Shown: piece after piece, positions 55,206 through 62,642 of the stretch | How positions within the stretch are numbered: position 1 is the stretch's first letter | How the letters are laid out: every line of letters starts with the position of its first letter | Assembly: GCA_032251435.1 (NCBI GenBank) | Contig: JAVVEH010000002.1 | Location: 62,001 to 126,000, forward strand | Reading direction: 5' to 3' | DNA: 64,000 bases | DNA from: JAVVEH01 sp032251435 | GTDB lineage: Bacteria; Verrucomicrobiota; Lentisphaeria; Oligosphaerales; MVZH01 | Notes under the pieces: generated by a model | The model's input: only the letters and a program-made list of their open reading frames with translations | The model's database searches: none | What the model was told of the DNA's origin: nothing | Program-made: the position numbers and the translations under genes

Positions 55206-57017
55206 TTATAAGCCATTTCCAACATTTCGCAGCCGTGTGGAGCTTTCATGGAGGCCGCCGCGGCGGTTGCGGGCCAGCCATTGTTCCTCATGGCTCATGA
55301 CCAGCGATTGCAGATCACGCTTCAAATGATCCAAATCGCCAATGCCAAACTGATAAAACTGTCCCCGGTGAATGGCATGGCGACTACAGGCAATGGCATG
55401 GCGGAATTCATTCAGGCCCCCTGTGCGATCATCGCATTGGGGCCGACAGCGAACCAAGGATGTTTCAATCTGATCCAGCCAGGCGTTTGCGGCATTATAC
55501 TGATCCTGCGTGACATGTGAAAGATCGTAGGGTCCATCTATGAGTTTGCCGAAAAGTAACTGGTTGATGGCTGAACAGTTGCCCCGCACTAAACCCGGGA
55601 TGTGGTTCAAGGTCCGGCCCAAATCAATACAAAGCTGTCCGAGTTCACCCGTTGGATCACTGAAAAAATGATGGCTGAGAGCCCCGGCCAAATCGATCTC
55701 CCGGTTCGTCTTGAGGTGCCAACTGAAGGCCGCGCCCGCCGCAAAGCCAAGGTAACTAATCGGCAAGACCTGGTGATGCCCCCCGTCACCCCAGTCGGTA
55801 ATCAGATATCCTGTCGCACCATACTTGGCACCGTTCTGTGCGGCGTTTTCCAGATTTCCCAGGCAGTTGTCGGTGCGCCCAGTGATACTGTTCCAGGCGC
55901 TGGTGCCGGGGCAGACATAGTATTCAATGCCGGCATCGGCAAAGGCCGGGCACTGTGTCTCATACGGGTGGTCAGCTTGATATCCCCAGCAGAGAGCGAC
56001 AATGTCTTCAGGGAGTTCCTTGATCAACTCAGGTTGATGAAGAATGATATCTCCCCAGAATTGCATCCGCCGACCCCGGCTTTCAACCCGTTGATGAATC
56101 TTTTTCAGGAAATCCAGATAAACCCGCGTTGTGCTGGTTTTTTCCGCTTTTGCCTTGCTTCGGCCTTTTCCCAGTTCCCAGGTTTCGTCACAGCCTACAT
56201 TAAACAGACGACTGGAAAAATGGGGCAGATATTCATCAAAAAGTTCTTCGAGCAGTTTCAAACTGGCGTTGTTTGGTGCGAGACAACCGCCTCCCTGGGA
56301 TTTGTCAGGACACTCTCCGAGATGACGGTATTCCGGATGCTTCAGCCAGCGGCCAAAATGGCCGAAGGAGTTGAAATTGGGGGCAAGTTCAATAAATCTA
56401 TCTGAGCAGTACTGATCCAGCTCAATAATTTCTTCGTGGGTGAAAGGGCTCGCATCGGCCCACACCCTTCTATGAGCTGAAAAGGCGAAGGTATGCTCAA
56501 TATACAACTGGAGGTGATTAATCCGCATGCCTGCCAGCCGATCGATGAGTTGCTTAAGAGTGTCCATCGTCGGCACCTTGCAACGACTGACATCCAGCAT
56601 AATGCCGCGGGTGGGAAAATCGGGCTCATCCTGAATCGTCAGAGAAGCGGGGGTTGCGCCAAACTGTTCGATGAGCTGTACAAAAGCCAGGCACCCATAA
56701 AACGCGCCTGCTTCTCCGCCAGCGCGCAGAGATTGGCCGGTGCGGGTCAACTTAAGCTCAAAGCCCTGCTCATGCGGGGGTTCCTTGTCAAGGCTGATTG
56801 ACAGCAGAACTTTCCCATCTTGCGGTGGTACGGCCGCGATACGGATAGATTTATTGAGGATCCGACCAAGCTTTGTGGCGCAGGAATGGACACGATTGTA
56901 CAAGTGCCCGCTGAATGGTCGCGGCAGGACAATCCATTCAGCCTGTCCGAGATCAATGGTTGTTTTCTTGATTGTGGCCTTCCGAGGCGCCGGAAAGATG
57001 TTAAGATGTGTCGCCAT
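55206..57017 (-). CDS. GH20 beta-N-acetylhexosaminidase-like enzyme
   Basis: The protein has 603 residues from the ATG at 57017 (GGAG 6 nt upstream). An N-terminal zincin-like alpha/beta domain (about 1-130) precedes the TIM barrel, which has GIMLDVSRCKVPT near 138 and the catalytic pair Asp277-Glu278 in VGCDETWE. Hydrolysis would be substrate-assisted on terminal GlcNAc or GalNAc. No signal peptide. C-terminal about 130 residues are helical. The next gene upstream on the strand is the GH63-like enzyme, 270 bp away across a repeat-rich gap. Confidence 0.9.
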   Translation of the reverse strand: MATHLNIFPAPRKATIKKTTIDLGQAEWIVLPRPFSGHLYNRVHSCATKLGRILNKSIRIAAVPPQDGKVLLSISLDKEPPHEQGFELKLTRTGQSLRAGGEAGAFYGCLAFVQLIEQFGATPASLTIQDEPDFPTRGIMLDVSRCKVPTMDTLKQLIDRLAGMRINHLQLYIEHTFAFSAHRRVWADASPFTHEEIIELDQYCSDRFIELAPNFNSFGHFGRWLKHPEYRHLGECPDKSQGGGCLAPNNASLKLLEELFDEYLPHFSSRLFNVGCDETWELGKGRSKAKAEKTSTTRVYLDFLKKIHQRVESRGRRMQFWGDIILHQPELIKELPEDIVALCWGYQADHPYETQCPAFADAGIEYYVCPGTSAWNSITGRTDNCLGNLENAAQNGAKYGATGYLITDWGDGGHHQVLPISYLGFAAGAAFSWHLKTNREIDLAGALSHHFFSDPTGELGQLCIDLGRTLNHIPGLVRGNCSAINQLLFGKLIDGPYDLSHVTQDQYNAANAWLDQIETSLVRCRPQCDDRTGGLNEFRHAIACSRHAIHRGQFYQFGIGDLDHLKRDLQSLVMSHEEQWLARNRRGGLHESSTRLRNVGNGL

Positions 57018-57083
57018 TTGTTTCTCCATTTTGTCGGTTAAGACGGAATAAATTGGTAATGTCCGAAAAGTGAGGGGACTCTA

Positions 57084-57161
57084 GGGGTGAAGCCCCGATA
57101 TGGTAAAGCCCAGGGCTCGCCCTGGGGCAGTGATGATGTATGGTTTTAGCCCTGAAAGGGC
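57084..57161 (-). repeat. Triple-hairpin element, copy B
   Basis: Read on the minus strand: GCCCT-TTC-AGGGC (57149-57161), CCCAGGGC-GA-GCCCTGGG (57109-57126) and GGGG-CTTCA-CCCC (57084-57096). It is head to head with copy C. Confidence 0.75.
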
Positions 57162-57190
57162 GACATGAGCTTGTCCGCCTTCTTCATTTC

Positions 57191-57269
57191 GCCCCTTCAG
57201 GGCTGCGAATCTTTCTATTCCATCCCCCAAGGTGAACCCTGGGCTATTTCATATCACCCCTTTGGGGCT
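57191..57269 (+). repeat. Triple-hairpin element, copy C
   Basis: GCCCCTTCAGGGC (57191-57203), an imperfect CCC.AGG/CC.TGGG hairpin (about 57225-57243) and CCCC-TTT-GGGG (57257-57267). Order and spacing match copy A. Confidence 0.75.
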
Positions 57270-57286
57270 AAAAACACACACATTTC

Positions 57287-59035
57287 TCATTCCTTGAGCG
57301 TAGTCGCGATTCTTTCGCCGCCCATTTTTCGGACATTACTAACAAATTTATTCGCCAGGATCAGAAACACACTGCTGGTCCAGGTGTAGGCCGGATCACA
57401 GAGAGGCGCCCCGGTGATGGCGTCAAAATTTTCAGCGAACCCGCTCCTGGCACAGAGATGGCAAAAACGTTCGGCGATATCATGGGCCAATTCTGTCTCA
57501 CCGGCGGCATGGAGCCCGTCAACTAAAATCATCGTGGGTGGCGCCCAGATGGGGCCGCGCCAGTAACCATGTGTTTCATAGAGGGGTGAGTCCGGATGCT
57601 CGGTGGCCGGTCCCCATTCTGTGACGTGTCGGCGAATTTCAGTTATAAGGGCCGTGCGAATTGCATCCGGCAGACGCTTCCCTAGGATGATAGGCAGGCA
57701 CCCGAAAACGCTGTCTGAGGGCAGGGCGGCTTGTCCTGTAACCGTGCTGACAGAGCGGAACTTTTTCCCATCCCAAAGTGTGTCAATCAAGGCCTTCAGG
57801 GTCCTGTCGGCCCGCTGCCGCCAGTTCGCGGCGTCCTTATTGCGCTCGAGCGTGTCCGCGATCAGTGCCAAGGTGTCCATCTGGACAACAAGAAAGGCGC
57901 TTAAATCGGCACTTTTAATAGGGAAAGGGACATCAAAGACAGTGCCATTGTCCCAGCCTGAGTCGTTGCCATGCCAGTAAACGGGCAGTCCATCTTCTTC
58001 CGGATCACGATAGGTGAACCACCAGTCCGTCCAGAGGGACAGTTTGTGATAGGCTTCCCGCAGGCGCTCGGGCGGGAGCGCGCCGGCGTAGTCGATCATA
58101 CGCTTGAGGATCCAGCCGTGGACGGGTGGTTTGACGAAGCAGGTGAGAAATCGGACATCGTTGATAAAATCCGGGATTTGTCCGGTTTCGTCTTGATGGT
58201 CGAAGATGACCATCAACTGATCCCAGGCTAAATCCGGGTCCGACAAACAGACGGCGAGGGCGTTGAACGCATGATCCCAGGCCCAGACGTTGGTCATCCA
58301 GTTTTTGCTCATATACATAGCGGGTCGTGTTAAAAGCCGATGCGGATGGACAACGCTCGACCAGTCCAGGTAGGCCGCGGAGATAGCGGTCTCCCGCAGA
58401 GATTTGGGGCAAGACAAGAACGGTTTACAGAACGCCTCAAACTGGGCTTGAATATCTTCAGTCAGGGTGTCGAACGGGACAGTATGATCCTGTGGCGGTC
58501 GCATCCACGTGAGTTCTTCGATGGCCAATTCGGCTGTTTGTCCGATTGTGGCGGACAGTTCAGCAATAATATGTTTGCAGTGTTTGATCTCCCAAGGCGC
58601 GTCCATCGTGAACGTTCCCGAGAGAGGAACGAGCCGGTAAGAGCGGAATGACCTAGCCAAGGTGAGGATCCAATTGCCCCCGGATTCGGGTATGGCGCAA
58701 TGATTTCGAAACGGGCGGGCGGTGAACCGTAGCGTGGCATTGGTGACACGGAAGCGGATGGTGTTTTCTGTCGGCAGGCAGATATCCACCCGTCCGGTTT
58801 TGGAAAGAAGGCTGAGTTCGGCCGATCCGCCGACAATTCTACAGGAAACAGGCACGCCGTTGTCAACCATTTCGATGCGCATGACCTCGTAAGCGGCATC
58901 GCCATGAACGCACCGCAGCCATATCCCTTCTGGAAGCCCTGTTTTTGCGTGCGTTTCTCCCTGCAGATATGAAAAGGCGGTATAGGAGCCGAACCGACTG
59001 AAAGGAATGGAAGCAATGTCAAATTCCACGTTCAT
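57287..59035 (-). CDS. GH63-like (alpha/alpha)6 glycosidase
   Basis: The protein has 582 residues. An N-terminal beta-sandwich (about 1-190) precedes an (alpha/alpha)6 barrel with NVWAWDHAFNALA near 269, GQIPDFINDV near 303, the NDSGWDNGTVF turn near 359 and YWRGPIWAPPTM near 495. These match the MGH1-like/GH63 clan (mannosylglycerate hydrolase and processing glucosidases). The Asp in WDHAF or DSGWDNG is a candidate acid; the base lies near the C-terminal Glu-rich helices. No signal peptide. Substrate is an alpha-glucoside or alpha-mannoside by family; not determined. Confidence 0.82.
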   Translation of the reverse strand: MNVEFDIASIPFSRFGSYTAFSYLQGETHAKTGLPEGIWLRCVHGDAAYEVMRIEMVDNGVPVSCRIVGGSAELSLLSKTGRVDICLPTENTIRFRVTNATLRFTARPFRNHCAIPESGGNWILTLARSFRSYRLVPLSGTFTMDAPWEIKHCKHIIAELSATIGQTAELAIEELTWMRPPQDHTVPFDTLTEDIQAQFEAFCKPFLSCPKSLRETAISAAYLDWSSVVHPHRLLTRPAMYMSKNWMTNVWAWDHAFNALAVCLSDPDLAWDQLMVIFDHQDETGQIPDFINDVRFLTCFVKPPVHGWILKRMIDYAGALPPERLREAYHKLSLWTDWWFTYRDPEEDGLPVYWHGNDSGWDNGTVFDVPFPIKSADLSAFLVVQMDTLALIADTLERNKDAANWRQRADRTLKALIDTLWDGKKFRSVSTVTGQAALPSDSVFGCLPIILGKRLPDAIRTALITEIRRHVTEWGPATEHPDSPLYETHGYWRGPIWAPPTMILVDGLHAAGETELAHDIAERFCHLCARSGFAENFDAITGAPLCDPAYTWTSSVFLILANKFVSNVRKMGGERIATTLKE

Positions 59036-59072
59036 GTTTAAGGGTGCTTTTTTCTGTATCAGGAGGCATGGT

Positions 59073-59498
59073 TTAACAAAGTTCCGGTGGCATCGTGAGC
59101 GGGATAGTATTCCGTCCGTTGCGCCGGTAGATCAGAAAGTCACTGTCGAAGGATGCCACTTCGCAGTCGTCGTGTAGTTCCGACATCCGCACCAGACAGG
59201 CATCGGCCAGGGCCATTGGCACATCGGCGTATTTATTCATCAACCTGGCAACGGAAACCGCGTGTTCAGTCAAAGAGAATTGGGGCAGTAAAACGCCGCG
59301 CCGGACAAATTCCAGGATGGCAGCGGAGCCCCCATGCGTTCCCTGAAGTAGAAAACAGGCTTCCGCCAAGACCGCTTCGCAAGTGAAAATCGGCGGTTTT
59401 ATGCGTCCCAGCAGTTCCGTTGCCCAGAGGTGAAATCTGTCCCGCCGATTGATCGCGGCCACCAGCGGGCCGGTATCCAGCAGCAATACCCGGCTCAT
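59073..59498 (-). CDS. PIN-domain ribonuclease toxin (VapC-like)
   Basis: The protein has 141 residues. Acidic residues of the PIN active site are in place: Asp8 (LLLDTGPL), Glu41/Glu46 (CEAVLAEA), Asp99 (MALADACL) and Asp118/Asp120 (SFDSDF). It would cleave RNA when released from the antitoxin. The start ATG overlaps the antitoxin stop as ATGA (59495-59498). Target RNA unknown. Confidence 0.9.
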   Translation of the reverse strand: MSRVLLLDTGPLVAAINRRDRFHLWATELLGRIKPPIFTCEAVLAEACFLLQGTHGGSAAILEFVRRGVLLPQFSLTEHAVSVARLMNKYADVPMALADACLVRMSELHDDCEVASFDSDFLIYRRNGRNTIPLTMPPELC

Positions 59499-59728
59499 TG
59501 GCCAAATCCCCGCAGGTGGTCTTTGTTGCTGGAGAGGTCTTCGGGGCCGTCGACACTGCCGACGAGATCCGAAACCTTGCAGAGGCAGGATTCCGCTGTC
59601 TCGTCCGTGGACAGATACAACTCCGCCGCTTCGCGCATGAGAGCCGAGCGGGAGGTGTGGCGCCGGGCTGCTGTCTGCTGCAACCTGCGGTCAAGATCCG
59701 CTGGAATTTTCAAGGAAATCGTTGTCAT
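59495..59728 (-). CDS. Ribbon-helix-helix antitoxin (CopG/VapB-like)
   Basis: The protein has 77 residues from the ATG at 59728 (AGAGGG 9 nt upstream); the frame opens 36 codons earlier without a site. MTTISLKIPADLDRRLQ followed by TSRSALMREAAELYL is a ribbon-helix-helix DNA-binding domain, and the acidic C-terminal tail should neutralise the toxin. The four-base overlap with the toxin gene fits a standard toxin-antitoxin operon, probably self-repressed. Confidence 0.88.
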   Translation of the reverse strand: MTTISLKIPADLDRRLQQTAARRHTSRSALMREAAELYLSTDETAESCLCKVSDLVGSVDGPEDLSSNKDHLRGFGQ

Positions 59729-59927
59729 TATTTGGAACCCTCTCTGGGTTGCAATCATCAAGTTAATACCAATATGCCAGAAAGATAGTACCCCTCCGAG
59801 TCTTGTCAAATGGCGCTGGATCGTTATCGCATCCACACTCCCTGAGGGGATTGCGGATGCAAGGTCGATTATTTATGTCAATGGATTAAATTAAACCCTT
59901 TTGAAACACCAAAACGAGAAATAACCA

Positions 59928-60374
59928 TTGATCACCGAACAGCAACTGATTGAGAAATTAAGAAATATTGAGAATCTTCATGCCGGCGCGGCGACACCCG
60001 GAGAACGTGTGGCCGCCGCCAATGCTTTGGAGAGAATTCGTAAACGTCTTGCGGAAACAGCAGATGCCGACCCGCCAGTGGAGTACCAGTTCAGCATGGG
60101 AGATATGTGGTCGAGACGACTGTTTGTCGCCCTTTTGCGGCGGTACGACATTCGCCCCTATCGACGGCGGCGTCAGCGATACACAACTGTGATGGCTAAA
60201 GTGCCAAAACGGTTCCTTGATGAAATCCTGTGGCCTGAATTTGAAGAACTCGATAATACACTTCGTGAATACCTTAATGATATCACGGACCGTGTCATTT
60301 CGGAGGGAGTCTACGCTGACAGTTCGGAAGCTGAAGTTATGCCGGATTCCCAGAAAAGCCTGCCGGGGTTCTAG
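59928..60374 (+). CDS. Hypothetical basic/acidic protein
   Basis: The protein has 148 residues from a TTG start with a weak purine-rich site. I recognise no domain. An N-terminal helix (LIEKLRNIENLHAGAATPGE) with ATPGERVAAANALERIR resembles the start of DUF2786-type proteins. The middle is very basic (LRRYDIRPYRRRRQRY) and the end acidic and helical. No signal peptide. It is divergent from the toxin-antitoxin operon (199 bp apart), so a defence or accessory role is possible but unsupported. Confidence 0.7.
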   Translation: MITEQQLIEKLRNIENLHAGAATPGERVAAANALERIRKRLAETADADPPVEYQFSMGDMWSRRLFVALLRRYDIRPYRRRRQRYTTVMAKVPKRFLDEILWPEFEELDNTLREYLNDITDRVISEGVYADSSEAEVMPDSQKSLPGF

Positions 60375-60693
60375 GTTGAAATAAGAGCATAAAACCGTCA
60401 GCTGCCGCAATCCACCAGGCTCAATTTCTTTCGACGCGCCGTCAGCACGGCTGCCATCCCGGCTTCATGAGGTTTCCGCACCCAGCGTTTGACAATTGCC
60501 AGCTCATGAGATGCCGGAGACGGCTCAAACCCCGAACAATTTGCCGTCAGCAAATTAGGATTAAAAAGATTTTTGGGTATGACTGGCATTGATTTCCCTT
60601 TTCACCGTCGTTGGTTTCCGTAAAGCATTTCCAATGGTTAAAATAGGTTCCCGGAGAGGCAATCGGTAAACTTTTGACAAAACGCCCAGATCT
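60375..60693. other. Intergenic region with one doubtful small ORF
   Basis: A gap of 319 bp. A minus-strand frame at 60398-60589 (63 codons) has a fair AAGGGA site before its ATG but no recognisable motif, so I do not call it a gene. Nothing else seen. Confidence 0.4.
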
Positions 60694-62352
60694 TCATGGG
60701 TGGTTTGGATGAGTGTTTTCAAGGTCCGCTTCCCTCCGGGCACGGAATTGGGGCTGGCGGATGGCCCGCAAGTCATCGAATTCCAGGACCCCGCAGCGTT
60801 TTGCCCAGGCAAAATAATGGCGCTTGAGTTCTTCGACCTTTTCCGGGTGTTTCTCGACAAGATCATGCAGCTCCGTGCGGTCCGCCTCCAGATCATAGAG
60901 CTCCCATGGCTCATTCTTTTCCGCCACCAGTTTCCATTTTCCTTCGCGGACCCCGCGGTTTCCATGATGCTCCCAATACAACACATCGCGCCCATGCGGC
61001 TGATCAGTGAAAGTCGGGACCATGCTCACGCCTTCCAGCGGCTTGATCGGTTTTCCCTGGTATTCCACGGGATAGTCCACACCGGCGATATCGAGAAAGG
61101 TCGCCATTACATCCGGCAACTGGGCCGGCTGGTGGCGCAATACCCCTTTGCTCTCCAGTCCTGCTGGCCAGTGGACAATGAAGGGCGTTGAGATACCCCC
61201 CTCGTGAATCCAGTGCTTATATTTCCGGAACGGGGTATCCGAAACATTGGCCCACGGCACACCGTAGCTGCTATAGGTATCTTCAGCGCCCGGAATAATG
61301 TCGGGCGTATTCCCGAATCGGACGGGTCGGCCATCACGCGTGCGGGTCGTCCCGACCCGCGCTCCACGATCCACCATGCGCTTGACCCATGAGTCCGAAC
61401 CACCACCCAGCTCCTCGGCACAGCCACCGTTGTCCGCCAGAAAGACGATGACGGTGTTCTCAAACTGGCCCGTCTCTTTTAATGCCGCGGTAATTCGGCC
61501 AATACCCTGATCCATGCGGTCGATCTGCGCCGCGTAAACCTCCATTCGCCGCGCTTCCCACTCCTTGTGCGGCTGATCCTCCCACGGCCCGACATCCGGA
61601 TCCCGCTCACTCAGTTTCCAGCTCTCTTTTAGGATCCCCATCTCAATCATTCGTTGGCGACGCTGTTTGCGGAGTTCATCCCACCCAGCATCAAATCGTC
61701 CTTTATATTTGGCGATATCTTCTTCATGGGCATGCAGCGGCCAGTGGGGGGCGGTATAAGCGACATATTGAAAGAAAGGAACCTGTCCTGAGCCCGTCGA
61801 ATGGGCCGAAGCGTGTTCACGGATCTGGCGGGCAGCCTCTTCCGAGATGGCATCGGTGAGGTAATAGTCGTCCCCCTCCGGCTCGACGGGTTGGTTGTCG
61901 CGTGTCAGGGTCCGCGGCTGGTAGTAGTTGGCCGCTCCGGTGATGATGCCGTAGAAATCGTCGAAACCACGCTGATTCGGCCAGCTATGCTTGGCTCCAT
62001 CGTGCTCGATGTTGTTTGACACATGCCATTTCCCGGACATATAGGTGGCGTAACCACCCGTCTTCAATGCCTCGGCTATCGTCACCGTATTCGCATTTAA
62101 ATCCCCGCGATAACCTTCGATGCCATCATCATGAACCATCTCGCCGACATCCGCCTGCTGCGGGTATAGACCTGTCAGTAGTGAAGCCCGCGACGGGCAG
62201 CAGCGCGCGGTGTTATAGAACTGCGTATAGCCCAGACCGTTGGCCGCCAACGCATCCAGGTTGGGGGTCTGGACTTCACCGCCGTAACAACCGATGTCCG
62301 AGAATCCCATGTCGTCATTTAAGATCAAAAGAAAGTTGGGTCTGGTCATCAT
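60694..62352 (-). CDS. Sulfatase without signal peptide, Cys-type
   Basis: The protein has 552 residues from the ATG at 62352 (AAGG 6 nt upstream; a second ATG follows). The open frame to 62454 adds an unlikely N-terminus containing part of an inverted repeat. Motifs: LNDDMGFSD, Cys51 in CCPSR, GKWHVSNN near 125 and ADNGGCAE near 310. The fold begins at residue 3, so no export signal. C-terminal part has the usual ELYDLEADRTELHDL. It is closest to the 43561-45120 sulfatase in layout (FYNTA-C motif). Confidence 0.92.
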   Translation of the reverse strand: MMTRPNFLLILNDDMGFSDIGCYGGEVQTPNLDALAANGLGYTQFYNTARCCPSRASLLTGLYPQQADVGEMVHDDGIEGYRGDLNANTVTIAEALKTGGYATYMSGKWHVSNNIEHDGAKHSWPNQRGFDDFYGIITGAANYYQPRTLTRDNQPVEPEGDDYYLTDAISEEAARQIREHASAHSTGSGQVPFFQYVAYTAPHWPLHAHEEDIAKYKGRFDAGWDELRKQRRQRMIEMGILKESWKLSERDPDVGPWEDQPHKEWEARRMEVYAAQIDRMDQGIGRITAALKETGQFENTVIVFLADNGGCAEELGGGSDSWVKRMVDRGARVGTTRTRDGRPVRFGNTPDIIPGAEDTYSSYGVPWANVSDTPFRKYKHWIHEGGISTPFIVHWPAGLESKGVLRHQPAQLPDVMATFLDIAGVDYPVEYQGKPIKPLEGVSMVPTFTDQPHGRDVLYWEHHGNRGVREGKWKLVAEKNEPWELYDLEADRTELHDLVEKHPEKVEELKRHYFAWAKRCGVLEFDDLRAIRQPQFRARREADLENTHPNHP

Positions 62353-62407
62353 GTCGGGCCTTGTTAAATAGTCATTTGTGTCGGGGATATGTAACTCTAC
62401 TTTCATT

Positions 62408-62507
62408 GCCACAAAAAGGCACAAAAAGGTATGGAAAACGGGTGCGCGCCGCATCCCTTTCTTTGAACGCCGGTGTCGATCAAAATCTTTTTGCGCCTTT
62501 TTGTGGC
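62408..62507. repeat. 21-bp inverted repeat with 58-nt loop
   Basis: GCCACAAAAAGGCACAAAAA at 62408-62428 is mirrored by CTTTTTGCGCCTTTTTGTGG at 62487-62507 with one mismatch. Each arm is itself a doubled CACAAAAAGG unit. It lies upstream of the sulfatase gene. Confidence 0.75.
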
Positions 62508-62642
62508 TGTTCTCTTTCTTAGGGGCTGTTAAATAATAAACGCTACAGTTCTTGCTCGAACCAGCTTTGAGTTGCCTGGAAAATGTGACAGTTAATGTGT
62601 TACGACACCTTAATTCGGCCTTTTCGCATAGCCCCTATGCTT

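Noticed and set aside
57084..57269. Clustered palindromes as a CRISPR array
   Set aside because: Only two inverted copies with hairpin triplets, no regular spacers and no cas genes.
60398..60589. 63-codon minus-strand frame
   Set aside because: A plausible Shine-Dalgarno but no motif or homology that I can name.
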